64,000 bases of DNA from Apus apus (GCF_020740795.1 NC_067285.1:114081008-114145007); one strand, 5' to 3'. Counted from the stretch's first letter, positions 21,130 to 34,029 are shown. A program made the numbers and translations. The notes: generated by a model not told the origin, from the letters alone.

Positions 21130-22375
21130 GGGGGATGGGGGGGTGGCTCAAGGACGCTCCTCTTCCCCCTTAGCAGATCCCCAAGTGCATGAAGAGAAAA
21201 GGCAAGAAAACACCCCAAAAACCCTGTGTCCCCTGACCTGCTCCAAGCAGGTGCTTATAACCCAGCAACCCCCAGGTGGTGCAGGGGGGGTGGTAGCACG
21301 GGTGGCTTTTTAGCAGCGCTCCTGACCTGGTGAAATCTATCCCTGCCTGGGAACAAAGGGACTGGCCCTCCAGGATGCCCAGCACCCCCAACTCTTATTT
21401 CCCCCCCCCAAAAAAAAAACCAACACCCAGTCCCTGCCGGGCGGTGGGAGCTTCTTCTCCTCCCATCAGCACAGACAAGGCTAATTGGGGTGAGGCAGAA
21501 CTGGCTCCGCGTGCTGGCGTGGGCTGGAGGAACAAATGGTGCGGTGGTCACAGCTGGTGGCGGCGGGGATGGGAGAAGGGAGAGGGTGCGAGGAGAGGCT
21601 CCCGGCGCCCAAACTTCCATCAGCCCGTGGTGGCCAGAGGGGCAGGGGGGCTGCCTGGGGCTGGTGGTCCCTGCCCGAGGAGAGGGGCAGGCTCCCCGGG
21701 CGGCTGGGTGGGGCGGAAGAAGGCAGCAAGCAGATGCTTTTTGTTTGGGGTTGCTACTCGTTTCCATCCCGGCTCCGGGAAAGGTGTAGAAAGGAATGTG
21801 CTCCTGGGAGTGCAAGGGAGAGAGAGATGGGTCCAGGCGAGCTGCCAGGGATCCTGGAACGCTCTGGAAGGCAGCTAGGGGAGACAGGAGCAGATGGATT
21901 TGGCATACAGCTCAGCACGCAGCCAAAAGGGAAGGAAAGGGAAAAAAAAAAAGGAGGGAGGAGGGAGGAGAAGGAAGAAAGCAGCCAATTTTTTTGGGGG
22001 GAGGGTCATGTGGACTGAGGGATGCTGCACCAGGGGGTGGGGGAAGGGAAGATCAGGCTGGTCTTCTGCTGCTGCCTTGGCAGTGCCAGTGAGGTGGCTC
22101 TTTGGTGGACTGGTTTGGAGCCCAGGAGGGCTCCCCCAGCCCTTCCAGCAGCCCTTTGCTGTCTCCTCCCAGGACATCAGACACCAGGGCAATGGCTGAG
22201 GGCAGTGCCAGCCTAACCGAGCCCTCAGGAAGCTCCATGAGGTGTGACAAGGATTATGGTTAATAAACAGCACCATGAAGCACCAGCAGCTGCTGCTTCC
22301 ATGGTGGTGGTAGGCTCTGGGCACAGCTAGATGGAGAGGTGGGGCATGTCCAGCTCCACTAACAGACCCTGTTCT
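21130..22375. other. GC-rich single-copy stretch, no gene recognised (left)
   Basis: About 1.2 kb of single-copy sequence, GC-rich in its central part. Open frames of up to 186 codons on both strands overlap each other and show no domain; composition explains them. Mirrored at 26,568-27,820. Confidence 0.55.
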
Positions 22376-22377
22376 GT

Positions 22378-22808
22378 CACAGAATCACAGAATCATACAA
22401 TGGTTTGGGTTGGAAGGGACCTTCAAGGTCATCTAGGCCAACCCCCCTGACATAAGCAGGGACATCTTCAACTAGATCCCGTTGCTCAGAATCCCATCCA
22501 ACCTGGCCTTGAACACTTCCAGGGATGGGGCATCTACCATCTCTCTGGGCAACCTGGGCCAGGATCTCACCACCCTCAGCTCAAAATATTTCTTCCTAAT
22601 GTCTATTCTAATTCTAATTCTCTTTTAATTTAAAACCATCACCCCCTGTTCCATCTCTACAGGCCCTCCTAAAATTTTGTCCCCACCTTCTTATAAGCCC
22701 CCTTAAAGTATTTAAAGGTTGGAATGTCTCCCTGGAGCCTTCCCTTCTCCAGGCTGAACAACCCCAGCACCCTCAGCCTGTCTCCAGAGCAGAGCTGCTC
22801 CAGCCTAG
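22378..22808 (-). mobile_element. CR1 LINE 3' fragment (left)
   Basis: About 430 bp minus-strand CR1 beginning tcacagaatcacagaatcat, then aatggtttgggttggaaggg, to caggctgaacaaccccagca and gagcagagctgctccagcct. Confidence 0.94.
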
Positions 22809-22809
22809 T

Positions 22810-24090
22810 GAGAAAAGATGATGTTTTTCTTTTGACAGATGAACTGAATCATGGTCACAAGTGCAACCATGGTATGAAAGCACCTCTTTGCAGGTCTACC
22901 AAGGCTTCCTTTCTCCTTCAACCATGGTCACCTAATGCAACTCTGCTGAGATACAGAACCTCATTACACTTGTTTTAACATACTACTTGGGGTCCAAAAA
23001 CTACTTGACTGGGTCTGGTTCCACAGTAAGGCTACCCAAATGTTCTTCTTTTAGCTACTTCAGATCTTCTTTCCTCCTTCTAATTGACAATATTTGAAAG
23101 AATGCTGATGGGGCCAAAATCACAAATCTGGTGACAAAGTTTACAAGGCTTTCCAAAAGTGAAAAATGTATCCTGAATCATTTCAAGACAGCAGGATTTT
23201 TTTCCCCCTCCTCTGTTCAGATAAACTCCTTCCAAAGCTTTTCCCAGACACCAGAAATTGAAGTTCTCTCCAGAGAACCACTTGCTAAGGAACGAGATGA
23301 GGAAACTGGTGTTTGCTAAGAAGTGTCTCCTGGAAATGCTACAAACCAATGACCAACTGAAGGTGACCTGACAGGTGGGAGAGTTTGGGAAATGGCTCAT
23401 TTCACCCCCCAAAAATTGATTCAATCACAGATATTTTTGAAAAGCTACCAGCCTCTGGTGAGGGAGCCCAAGCAACAGTGGAGCTCCCAGACCTCTCAGT
23501 ATCCTGCTGGAAAGAGCATCATCATCCCCATGGTTTCATTTCTCCTAAATTCAGACTTCCAGCTTTGTCTTGATCTATTTGCTGCACCAAGGAGCCTCTC
23601 CTGCCAGAAAGTCCCTTCCCATGAAAGTATTCAAAGGTTGTTAAATCACCCTCATTAAAATCTATAGACAAAACTCAAGCTCCTTCTCTCCAAAGGCAGA
23701 TTATTGTTTGAAATACTGATGTTAAAGTTTGGTTTTTTTGACCACTTCTCAGTTTTTCTACATAGTTAAAAAACCTACATCCCCCCAAAAGGGGACACAC
23801 TGGTGGAGAGATGGTCTCATGACTAATGGCAACAGTTAACTTCATAATTAACTGATACTCAATTTGCTGGCCAGACCACAAAGCTGAGGGAAAATGATTT
23901 TGAGATAAATCCTAATTATCTTAGGTTTTCCTTCACACTATTAATAAAAATGGAACTTGGGAATTGATTGTACAGTCCTCTGCATTTTTTTTTTCTTCCT
24001 CTCAAGTCTTTAGACTCCCCAGAAACATTCAGTTCTCTTAAGCTAAAAAACATTGTACCTGGTTAAAATGTTTTTTCTCAAAAGCCAAAA
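22810..24090. other. Single-copy stretch before palindrome centre (left)
   Basis: About 1.3 kb of AT-moderate DNA. No gene, RNA or known repeat recognised. Mirrored at 24,858-26,134 with almost no differences. Confidence 0.6.
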
Positions 24091-24236
24091 TGCCCCATCC
24101 CTGGCAGTGTTGAAGGGCAGGTTGGATGGGGCTTGGAGCAGCCTGGGCTGCTGGGAGGTGTCCCTGCCCATGCAGGGGGGTTGGAACTGGATGATCCTGA
24201 AGGTCCTTTCCAACCCAAACCATTCTGGGATTCCAT
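24091..24236 (+). mobile_element. CR1 3' fragment at left palindrome boundary
   Basis: Sense CR1 tail from ccccatccctggcagtgttg to caacccaaaccattctggga. Its first half matches the right-arm partner closely; the last 60 bp differ at many positions. Confidence 0.9.
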
Positions 24237-24711
24237 GTCCACCAGAGGTCTGACAGCAGAGCTGAGCTACACCTTTGGTGCTGAGCACAGGTGCTGTCAG
24301 ATGTGATGTGTTTCTCTCTTGCACTTCAGTGTGAGCCTGGTTCACTGTCCTCAGAGAAATGATATGCCTAAAGACATACTTTTTGGCAACAGGGCTTGGA
24401 ATTTGGAGCCATTTATGTGAAATCCCCCTGAAACGACTGCACTGCAGGGACTGAACAGGTCACTTGTGGCAGCAGTTCCAGATTTGCAGTCCCACAGGAA
24501 ATGGAGCAAATTCCGTGGAGTACCTGTTGGTTCCTTGCTTTAAAGCTTGGCTGAACTGGGTGTGAATCCACTTAGATGAAAGGGGAGTGTAAATAAAATG
24601 CTCTCCTGGGCTCGTTCATCCATATCCTGCTGCTGGCTTTGTTCTGCTTCCAAGCAAAAGAGGAACCTCTTCCTCCATGAGTGCGGTTGCTCTCCTGACA
24701 TGGTGCATCAT
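24237..24711. other. Central spacer of the palindrome
   Basis: About 475 bp of single-copy sequence between the two arms. No open frame, RNA gene or repeat is recognised; there is an isolated AATAAA near 24,593. It is flanked by two CR1 3' fragments in inverted orientation (24,091-24,236 plus; 24,712-24,857 minus). Confidence 0.85.
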
Positions 24712-24857
24712 AATCCCAGACTGGTTTGGGTTGGAAGGGACCTTAAAGACCATCCAATCCCAATCCCCTGCATGGGCAGGGACACCTCCCACCAGCCCAG
24801 GCTGCTCCAAGCCCCATCCAACCTGCTCTTCAACACTGCCAGGGATGGGGCATTTTG
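24712..24857 (-). mobile_element. CR1 3' fragment at right palindrome boundary
   Basis: Inverted partner of 24,091-24,236, with the same 5' truncation point next to caaaatgccccatccctggc but a divergent 3' part (gattgggattggatggtctt in sense orientation). Confidence 0.9.
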
Positions 24858-26135
24858 GCTTTTGAGAAAAAACATTTTAACCAGGTACAATGTTTTTTAG
24901 CTTAAGAGAACTGAATGTTTCTGGGGAGTCTAAAGACTTGAGAGGAAGAAAAAAAAAATGCAGAGGACTGTACCAATCAATTCCCAAGTTCCATTTTTAT
25001 TAATAGTGTGAAGGAAAACCTAAGATAATTAGGATTTATCTCAAAATCATTTTCCCTCAGCTTTGTGGTCTGGCCAGCAAATTGAGTATCAGTTAATTAT
25101 GAAGTTAACTGTTGCCATTAGTCATGAGACCATCTCTCCACCAGTGTGTCCCCTTTGGGGGGATGTAGGTTTTTTAACTATGTAGAAAAACTGAGAAGTG
25201 GTCAAAAAAAACCAAACTTTAACATCAGTATTTCAAACAATAATCTGCCTTTGGAGAGAAGGAGCTTGAGTTTTGTCTATAGATTTTAATGAGGGTGATT
25301 TAACAACCTTTGAATACTTTCATGGGAAGGGACTTTCTGGCAGGAGAGGCTCCTTGGTGCAGCAAATAGATCAAGACAAAGCTGGAAGTCTGAATTTAGG
25401 AGAAATGAAACCATGGGGATGATGATGCTCTTTCCAGCAGGATACTGAGAGGTCTGGGAGCTCCACTGTTGCTTGGGCTCCCTCACCAGAGGCTGGTAGC
25501 TTTTCAAAAATATCTGTGATTGAATCAATTTTTGGGGGGTGAAATGAGCCATTTCCCAAACTCTCCCACCTGTCAGGTCACCTTCAGTTGGTCATTGGTT
25601 TGTAGCATTTCCAGGAGACACTTCTTAGCAAACACCAGTTTCCTCATCTCGTTCCTTAGCAAGTGGTTCTCTGGAGAGAACTTCAATTTCTGGTGTCTGG
25701 GAAAAGCTTTGGAAGGAGTTTATCTGAACAGAGGAGGGGGAAAAAAATCCTGCTGTCTTGAAATGATTCAGGATACATTTTTCACTTTTGGAAAGCCTTG
25801 TAAACTTTGTCACCAGATTTGTGATTTTGGCCCCATCAGCATTCTTTCAAATATTGTCAATTAGAAGGAGGAAAGAAGATCTGAAGTAGCTAAAAGAAGA
25901 ACATTTGGGTAGCCTTACTGTGGAACCAGACCCAGTCAAGTAGTTTTTGGACCCCAAGTAGTATGTTAAAACAAGTGTAATGAGGTTCTGTATCTCAGCA
26001 GAGTTGCATTAGGTGACCATGGTTGAAGGAGAAAGGAAGCCTTGGTAGACCTGCAAAGAGGTGCTTTCATACCATGGTTGCACTTGTGACCATGATTCAG
26101 TTCATCTGTCAAAAGAAAAACATCATCTTTTCTCA

Positions 26136-26566
26136 CTAGGCTGGAGCAGCTCTGCTCTGGAGACAGGCTGAGGGTGCTGGGGTTGTTCAGCCTGGAGAAG
26201 GGAAGGCTCCAGGGAGACATTCCAACCTTTAAATACTTTAAGGGGGCTTATAAGAAGGTGGGGACAAAATTTTAGGAGGGCCTGTAGAGATGGAACAGGG
26301 GGTGATGGTTTTAAATTAAAAGAGAATTAGAATTAGAATAGACATTAGGAAGAAATATTTTGAGCTGAGGGTGGTGAGATCCTGGCCCAGGTTGCCCAGA
26401 GAGATGGTAGATGCCCCATCCCTGGAAGTGTTCAAGGCCAGGTTGGATGGGATTCTGAGCAACGGGATCTAGTTGAAGATGTCCCTGCTTATGTCAGGGG
26501 GGTTGGCCTAGATGACCTTGAAGGTCCCTTCCAACCCAAACCATTGTATGATTCTGTGATTCTGTG
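26136..26566 (+). mobile_element. CR1 LINE 3' fragment (right)
   Basis: Mirror of 22,378-22,808. Confidence 0.94.
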
Positions 26567-27821
26567 ACAGAACAGGGTCTGTTAGTGGAGCTGGACATGC
26601 CCCACCTCTCCATCTAGCTGTGCCCAGAGCCTACCACCACCATGGAAGCAGCAGCTGCTGGTGCTTCATGGTGCTGTTTATTAACCATAATCCTTGTCAC
26701 ACCTCATGGAGCTTCCTGAGGGCTCGGTTAGGCTGGCACTGCCCTCAGCCATTGCCCTGGTGTCTGATGTCCTGGGAGGAGACAGCAAAGGGCTGCTGGA
26801 AGGGCTGGGGGAGCCCTCCTGGGCTCCAAACCAGTCCACCAAAGAGCCACCTCACTGGCACTGCCAAGGCAGCAGCAGAAGACCAGCCTGATCTTCCCTT
26901 CCCCCACCCCCTGGTGCAGCATCCCTCAGTCCACATGACCCTCCCCCCAAAAAAATTGGCTGCTTTCTTCCTTCTCCTCCCTCCTCCCTCCTTTTTTTTT
27001 TTCCCTTTCCCTTCCCTTTTGGCTGCGTGCTGAGCTGTATGCCAAATCCATCTGCTCCTGTCTCCCCTAGCTGCCTTCCAGAGCGTTCCAGGATCCCTGG
27101 CAGCTCGCCTGGACCCATCTCTCTCTCCCTTGCACTCCCAGGAGCACATTCCTTTCTACACCTTTCCCGGAGCCGGGATGGAAACGAGTAGCAACCCCAA
27201 ACAAAAAGCATCTGCTTGCTGCCTTCTTCCGCCCCACCCAGCCGCCCGGGGAGCCTGCCCCTCTCCTCGGGCAGGGACCACCAGCCCCAGGCAGCCCCCC
27301 TGCCCCTCTGGCCACCACGGGCTGATGGAAGTTTGGGCGCCGGGAGCCTCTCCTCGCACCCTCTCCCTTCTCCCATCCCCGCCGCCACCAGCTGTGACCA
27401 CCGCACCATTTGTTCCTCCAGCCCACGCCAGCACGCGGAGCCAGTTCTGCCTCACCCCAATTAGCCTTGTCTGTGCTGATGGGAGGAGAAGAAGCTCCCA
27501 CCGCCCAGGCAGGGACTGGGTGTTGGTTTTTTTTTTTTGGGGGGGGGAAATAAGAGTTGGGGGTGCTGGGCATCCTGGAGGGCCAGTCCCTTTGTTCCCA
27601 GGCAGGGATAGATTTCACCAGGTCAGGAGCGCTGCTAAAAAGCCACCCGTGCTACCACCCCCCCTGCACCACCTGGGGGTTGCTGGGTTATAAGCACCTG
27701 CTTGGAGCAGGTCAGGGGACACAGGGTTTTGGGGGTGTTTTCTTGCCTTTTCTCTTCATGCACTTGGGGATCTGCTAAGGGGGAAGAGGAGCGTCCTCGA
27801 GCCACCCCCCCATCCCCCCGG

Positions 27822-28032
27822 GGAGGTTTAGGTTAGATATTAGGAAGCATTTCTTGACTGAAAGGGTTGTCAAGCATTGGAATGGGTTGCCCAGGAGCAG
27901 TGGTGGAGTCGCCATCTCTGGAGGCATTTAAACAGCATGTGGAGCTGGTTTAGTGGTGAGTTTGCAGTGTTAGGTCTAAGGTTGGACTGGATGATCTTGG
28001 AGGTCTCTTCCAGCCAAATACATTCTGTGGTT
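27822..28032 (+). mobile_element. CR1 LINE fragment of another subfamily (right)
   Basis: Mirror of 20,918-21,128. Confidence 0.9.
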
Positions 28033-28048
28033 TTGTGAGCCATGCCAG

Positions 28049-28260
28049 GTCATAGAACCCCAGACTGGTTTAGGTTGGAAGGCACCTTCAAGATCATCCA
28101 GTTCCACCCCCCCTGCATGGGCAGGGACACTTCCCACCAGACCAGGCTGCTCCAAGCCCCATCCAACCTGCCCTTCAACACTGCCAGGGATGGGGCAGCC
28201 ACAGCTTCCCTGGGCAACCTGGGCCAGGGTCTCACCACCCTCACAGTGAAGAACTCAGTG
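28049..28260 (-). mobile_element. CR1 LINE 3' fragment (right)
   Basis: Mirror of 20,690-20,900. Confidence 0.93.
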
Positions 28261-28444
28261 TTATAGCTGTGGCTGGTGCCAGGCACATTTCTGGAGGAGT
28301 TTGGAGATGCACCTTGGCCATGTCCTCAGTGAGGGTTGGGATCCCTACATCTATAGCAAAGCTTCCTGTAGCCTCACAGGGAAAGGAAGCAATTCCTGCT
28401 CCTCCTCATGCCTTGTGATGGGGTCTCCCATGCTGGTGTGACAG

Positions 28445-28852
28445 GATACAACCTCTCCTATGGAGACAGGCTGAGTTGGGGTGTTCAGCCTGGAGAAGAG
28501 AAGGCTCCAGGGAGACCTTAGAGCACCTTCCAGTGCCTGAAGGGGCTCCAGGAAAGTTGGGGAGGGGCTTGGGACAAGGGCAAGGAGTGAGGACAAGGGG
28601 AACGGTTTTTAAACTGAAAGAGGGGAGACTGAGATGAGATCTGAGGAAGAAATTCTTTGCTGTGAGGGTGATGAGACCCTGGCCCAGGTTGCCCAGGGAA
28701 GCTGTGGCTGCCCCATCCCTGGCAGTGTTGAAGGGCAGGTTGGATGGGGCTTGGAGCAGCCTGGTCTGGTGGGAGGTGTCCCTGCCCATGCAGGGGGTTG
28801 GAACGGGGTGATCTTGAAGGTCCTTTCCAACCCAAACCAGTCTGGGATTCTG
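28445..28852 (+). mobile_element. CR1 LINE 3' fragment (right)
   Basis: Mirror of 20,098-20,505; one base longer at cttcaacactgcc, where the left arm reads cttcacactgcc. Confidence 0.93.
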
Positions 28853-30786
28853 ACCACACCGAGTGGTCAGTGCTGCACTGATCCTCATCAGCCTGGAAAT
28901 CTGGGTTGTTTGTTTTTTTTTTTCCAAACCAGCCTCTTGTGTCACTCTTGGTTTGGTCCTTTCACACCATGGTTCCCTCAGTGCTGTTGTCAGCTTGTGT
29001 CCCTCCTGGGCTTCTCTTTTCTTGGATTCATTGGTGAAGGCCCTTTTCTGGTAGGCACATCAGTGCTATCAACCCAGAGCCAGGAAGGGGATCTATTCTT
29101 GGCCCCATAACAGGTACATCTGCCCCATTGGGAGGAAGAGGATGGACACAATTCAAACCCAGTCCCCTGCTGGTCACTCAACTTGGAAGGACAAAGTTTC
29201 CCTGTGTGGGGTGGGGCAGGTCCTATCAGTGTAGTCCCAACAGGGTTGAGCCTGTTCCTCAGAGCACCCTTCATGGAAGGCATTCCCTGTTAGAGGGATT
29301 CCCAGCATGGCCATGGCCAAGAAGGACACTCCTGGGGGCTTTCTTTGAAGCTGAGACACAAGGAAATTGACAAGAAATTCTTTGCTCTCCAGATCCTTTT
29401 CACGATGCTGTGTCCACTTGGCTGAGCACGTCCAGGATGGTGGACAGCTAGACTAGCAGTCTACACCAAAATAGGTGAATTTACACTTTCCAACAAAAGA
29501 CAGGTTGTCTTAGTGTTGTCTTACTCTCTGTAGCCCACCACCCATATGCTTCTCTCTGTTCTTCTGTGTTTGGTTTCCCCGTGAGAGGAGCAAGTTACTC
29601 CTGATGTCCTTCTGAACAGCTTTGCTGATGCTGCTGTGGAGTAGGTTCCTCCTGTCCCTGCTTCCTTGGGGTGGATACACCCCTTGGAGATCCTGTAGCT
29701 GAAGTTCTAGAGCACTTTCTGGTTTATTAAAGTTAATTTAACAGTTGCTTTATTAAAGTTAACCAGAAGAGGATCTGCAGAGGTTGCTCCAGTTCAACCA
29801 GTCTCCCCTCAGCAAATCTTTCACATCTTCCCAGGCTTCAGAAAGGGGCTTAGGTGAGCTCAGTAATACACAGCTCCAAACCAGTGCCTGTGAGTGACTG
29901 TATCTTCTTTCAAGATCTTCCAAGACCCTGACCTTGAAGACCCTGACCCTGTGTCCATCTCACATCAGGTATTATTCCCCTGCCCTCCGCTCAGACACCA
30001 TAATCTTGTCTTTGAACCATCACACCTCAATCCTGTCTCTCCTAAAGCCATCCCCTCTGACAGCCTTGTGTACAGCCTTGCCATGAATGAAGAGCTCAGC
30101 CATGGAGGCGAAGGAAACCGTTTCCTTCCTGGACCCATGGGAAGGAAGCCAAAAGGTCCTACAAGCAGTTATCTCATCTGTCTCCTTCCATGAAGACAAG
30201 CTCAGTTCTGCAAAAACTGTTCTTGATGGGTTCCATCTGATTTGTGCTGAGAACTTCCCACCACAGAGACACCACACCTTCCCCAAGCATTTGGTTCCAA
30301 TACTTTCCTCCTTCCCACTAGGATACTCTTCCTGCTGTTCAGCTTGGATCTTACTTGATGCTTTTTGAGTGGTGTCCCAAGAGAGTGTGAACAAAACATG
30401 TCCTTGCTTCTGTGCTGTAGCCTCTTGCCCACACAAATACCACTGGGCCTCCCTTGAGCTTCTCTCTTCTAGACTCATCCCACCCTCAATGTTACCTCAA
30501 TAGGTCTTGCTCGCAAGATGATTAACCTGGAGTCCACCAAGGCAGATGTGGCTTTCCTTGGAGCTCCCACCACTCCAGCCCCCTGTTGGAGACGTTGGTG
30601 GCTGTCCATCAGCTTTCTGTGGAAATGTTCCCAGTAGTAGGATGGGTTTGGCTCTATCCAAGCCATCCCACATGCCCTATCAATGCCAGGATGTATGCTC
30701 AGGCATGGACCAGCCAATTCCAGATAATTTTGGGGCACTCCTCACCTTGGTATTTCCATAAAGTGGGTGAAACCACCCAGCTGGGA

Positions 30787-31462
30787 TCATAGAATCATAG
30801 AATCACGGGGGTTGGAAGGGACCTCTGAAGGTCATCAAGTCCAACCCCCCCTGCCAGAGCAGGAACACCCAGGGCAGATCACACAGGAAAGTGTCCAGGT
30901 CTTGAAAGTCCCCAGAGAAGGAGACTCCACAACCTCTCTGGGCAGCCTGTCCCAGGGCTCTGTCACCCTCACAGGAAAGAAGTTTCTCCTCATGTTGAGG
31001 TGGAACTTCCTGTGTTGTCACGGTGCCATTTTCCCTCAGCCTATCACAGGGCACCACTGAAAAGAGATTGGCCCATTCTTGACTCCCACCCTTCAGACAT
31101 TTATAAACATCAGTAAGATCCCCTCTCAGTCTTCTCCTCTCAAGACTAAACAGCCCCAGGTCTCTCAGCCTTTCTTTGTATGACGGATGTTCCAGTCTCT
31201 TCATCATCCTCGTAGCCTCTGTTGGACTCTTTCCAGTAAATCCCAGTCCCTCTTGATCTGGAGAGCCCAGAACTGGACACAATCCTCCAGATGTGGTCTT
31301 ATGAGGGCAGAGTAGAGTGGGAGAAGAACCTCCCTTGACCTGCTGGCCTCGCTGTTCTTAATACATCCCGGGATTCTCTTGGCCACCAGGGCACGTTGCC
31401 GCCCCATGGGTAACTCCTTGTCCCCCAGGGCCATGAGGTCCTTCCCCATGGGGCTGCTTTCT
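30787..31462 (-). mobile_element. CR1 LINE, longer 3' fragment (right)
   Basis: Mirror of 17,490-18,165 with a few substitutions, for example gatgaagaga in place of gattaaggga on the CR1 sense strand. Confidence 0.95.
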
Positions 31463-31675
31463 GGCAGGTCAACCTGATGCCTCGGAGCTTTTCCTTCTGA
31501 CGGGGAAGGAGAAAAAAAGAAGAGGACAATAGGCAGAAAAGCTGCGTCAGGGCCAGGCAGCTGGGAGTTAATCCCCCCTCGGGATGGATCCCGGCGGCGC
31601 CTGAACGTGAGAGTCTCCTCTCCTGCACCTTCGCTGGGTCCTCTCCCCAACAATGCTTCACGTGGTGCTTCAGCA

Positions 31676-32311
31676 CAGAAAGCAATGGTGAAGTTGCTAA
31701 TAATGGCACTAAAAGAAAATATGCTACATCTGTTATGGATAGCAGTACAAAATTAGCTGATCACACCTCTGACACCCAAGATGTCTTCACTTAAAATACT
31801 CGTTGGCTTACTTTACATAATTTGCTGATTATATTTAAGAGAAATACAATTTTGCAATTACTGTTCTTTCTGGTGTGCTATCTATGCATCATTTTCTTTT
31901 TATGTTTATATATTTCTCCTTCATTAGTGCAGTCTGAAGGGTGATTAGATCCCTTCAAACATTTTACAGAGGTTAAACGTTGATTAAGATTTAATTATTA
32001 CTGTAAATAGCTTGGAATGACATATGGTGCAAAAACCTGACATATGTGCATTTGAATAAATGAAGTGCTATTTCCCATGATGCTTCAGTAGCTGTTTAAC
32101 AGCTTTGCTGAAGGGTTATGTTGCACCTCATGTTAAGATTGCTTTGATGTTATATTTTGTTGGGTTTTTGCAGCTGAAAGCTAAGAACAGTTTTTCCAGT
32201 TTTTAAAAACATTGAATATTTTAAATACCTAAATTGTTTTGCACAAATTTTTGCTAATTTGTCTAACTAGGTTAAACATTTTCAAAAGCATTTCGATTTT
32301 TAACGTGGGTT
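31676..32311. promoter_or_regulatory. Probable conserved AT-rich element in last SFXN5 intron (right)
   Basis: Mirror of 16,640-17,275, nearly identical. Confidence 0.5.
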
Positions 32312-33050
32312 CCTAGCATTGTGTGTCAGCAACAGCATCAGTTCAATGTATAGGGTTTCTGGAAGTCTGGTCTTGCAAGGTGTCCTGTCCTGGTTGGGAG
32401 CAGGGTCTTTGCTGGCTGCTGGAACTGGGAACACCACGGATCCTTCCCAGGGATTCAAAGGTTTGGAGCTTTGTGCAAAGCTTTGTGCAAAGGCAGCAAA
32501 AGGAAAAAAAAGAAAATTAGGGGAGGGATGGAGGTTTTATGGAGGTAGAAGGAGGTGTGGGTGGGTTTTAGCTGTGATCTGTCCCCAGTGGAGGATGTAG
32601 AGCCCTGGTCCAGGAGCCAAAGGAGGGTTTGATGTCCCCTCATGTCACCAGGAAGCCTGTGGCTTTCTTGGATCCCCACGGGTGCAAGCCACAGCTTTGG
32701 GGATTGGATTCCTTCTAACACCACGTGAGGGGACCTCGGCTGTGGGAGAAGGAAGGGCTGTCTCCTGGGAAGTGATGGGTGGGATCCGTGTGTTCCTCAG
32801 AGATGCCGTGTGATTCCTTCTACGTTGCAAAGCAGAGCGCGTGCGTCGCCTCAGCTCAGTCGCTCCAGACAGGGCTGTTCTGAGACTTGGGCAGAGTACA
32901 TCGCACTAAAATAACACGAGAAAGGCACGAGGGACATTGCATTCCTTTCATATTGGGCTTCCCCACATTAATTTATTGCTCCACCGAGCTCCTGCTGCAG
33001 CACAAGCTGACGACATGACTTCTGATCTTGCCTCCTCTTTGATTTCACAG

Positions 33051-33128
33051 ATCGAGACATCTCGGCTGGAGCCAGAAATCGCAATGGCCACCACCAGTAA
33101 GACTGTAGTCTACAACAAAGGATTGTAA
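33051..33128 (+). CDS. SFXN5: SFXN5 terminal coding exon (right arm)
   Basis: Second copy, plus strand, preceded by cctcctctttgatttcacag and ending TAA at 33,126-33,128; same 25-residue peptide as the left copy. The upstream sequence back to the palindrome centre contains CR1 fragments and AT-rich DNA but no recognisable sideroflexin exon. Confidence 0.9.
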   Translation: METSRLEPEIAMATTSKTVVYNKGL

Positions 33129-33610
33129 GGGGAAGTGGATCATCTCAGCCCGGAAGATTTGGGGAGGGAGAGGGGGGAAACTTGAGACCCCGACTGGGAA
33201 AAAGGAAACAACAACAACAAGAGAAAACAACTAGTAGAGCTCAGCGATAGTAACGTGCTGCTGCTCCCGGCGCCCGGGGAGTAGATTAACACTTGCAGAG
33301 AACTGACACCTCACACCAGTCAAACAGATTAATATTAAAAGTTTTAAATTAGCAACAGGAGCAGCAACAACAACTAAAAAAAAAAAAACACAAACAACCG
33401 CAACAATAATAATAATAATTACATTCAGACACTTTAGAGAAGTAGCTAAAGAATAATCTCAGAACTTCATAGCACTGCATGGAGGGACGTTGAACGGCAT
33501 GTTTACGTGGTTATACCCGACTGCTGAATGGAGCCTTCACCCAGCAGGTCTTGTTTTCCATGTCAATTAAATCTCCACACTGAGACTGCACTAAAATACT
33601 TGTCTAGAGG
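33129..33610 (+). other. SFXN5: Probable SFXN5 3' UTR (right arm)
   Basis: Mirror of the left 3' UTR, with caacaacaacaag runs, an A-rich run near 33,377 and (AAT)n near 33,407. Contains ATTAAA but no clear AATAAA nearby; an AATAAA at 37,880 could be a distal end if the UTR is long. Confidence 0.5.
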
Positions 33611-34029
33611 TCAGCTGGGAAGCTCTTGATAGGGTGTTTGCTCAGTGTCCTGTTTTGATGCCACGCTGGTCCTACCCCAGAAGCAGCCTGCCATGGATCG
33701 ACGTGCAGCGCGGCACAGCACAGGTCATAGCCCTCCATCCCACCCTCCTTCTTCTGCAGGTGGCCCTGGTGCCATCCTGCCCTTCATTGCAATTGCAAGA
33801 CTTCATGTCACCTACTGCCAGGTATATCAGCAGATGCCAGGACTTCTTCCTGAGGTTCAAGAGACTGGAAAGCCAACATGTCCACACATTGACTAGGAAG
33901 GGATCTTACAGCATAAATGTGATTGATCTGCCCCTTCCCTGCACACAGACAAGAAGGGTGGGATTTGTCCCAGCTAACACAGACCCTCTAAAAGTAAGGT
34001 TATCAATCTAAGATAATTGGCTAAACCAG

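Noticed and set aside
21250..22100. Overlapping frames of 130-186 codons on both strands
   Set aside because: GC-rich composition gives long frames in several phases at once; no domain, no splice-supported start, exactly mirrored in the right arm at 26,850-27,690.
24091..24857. Palindrome as a simple missed-adapter read artefact
   Set aside because: The two arms differ in substitutions, minisatellite copy number and microsatellite length, and a non-palindromic spacer separates them; a single-molecule artefact would be near-identical without spacer. A haplotype misjoin remains possible.
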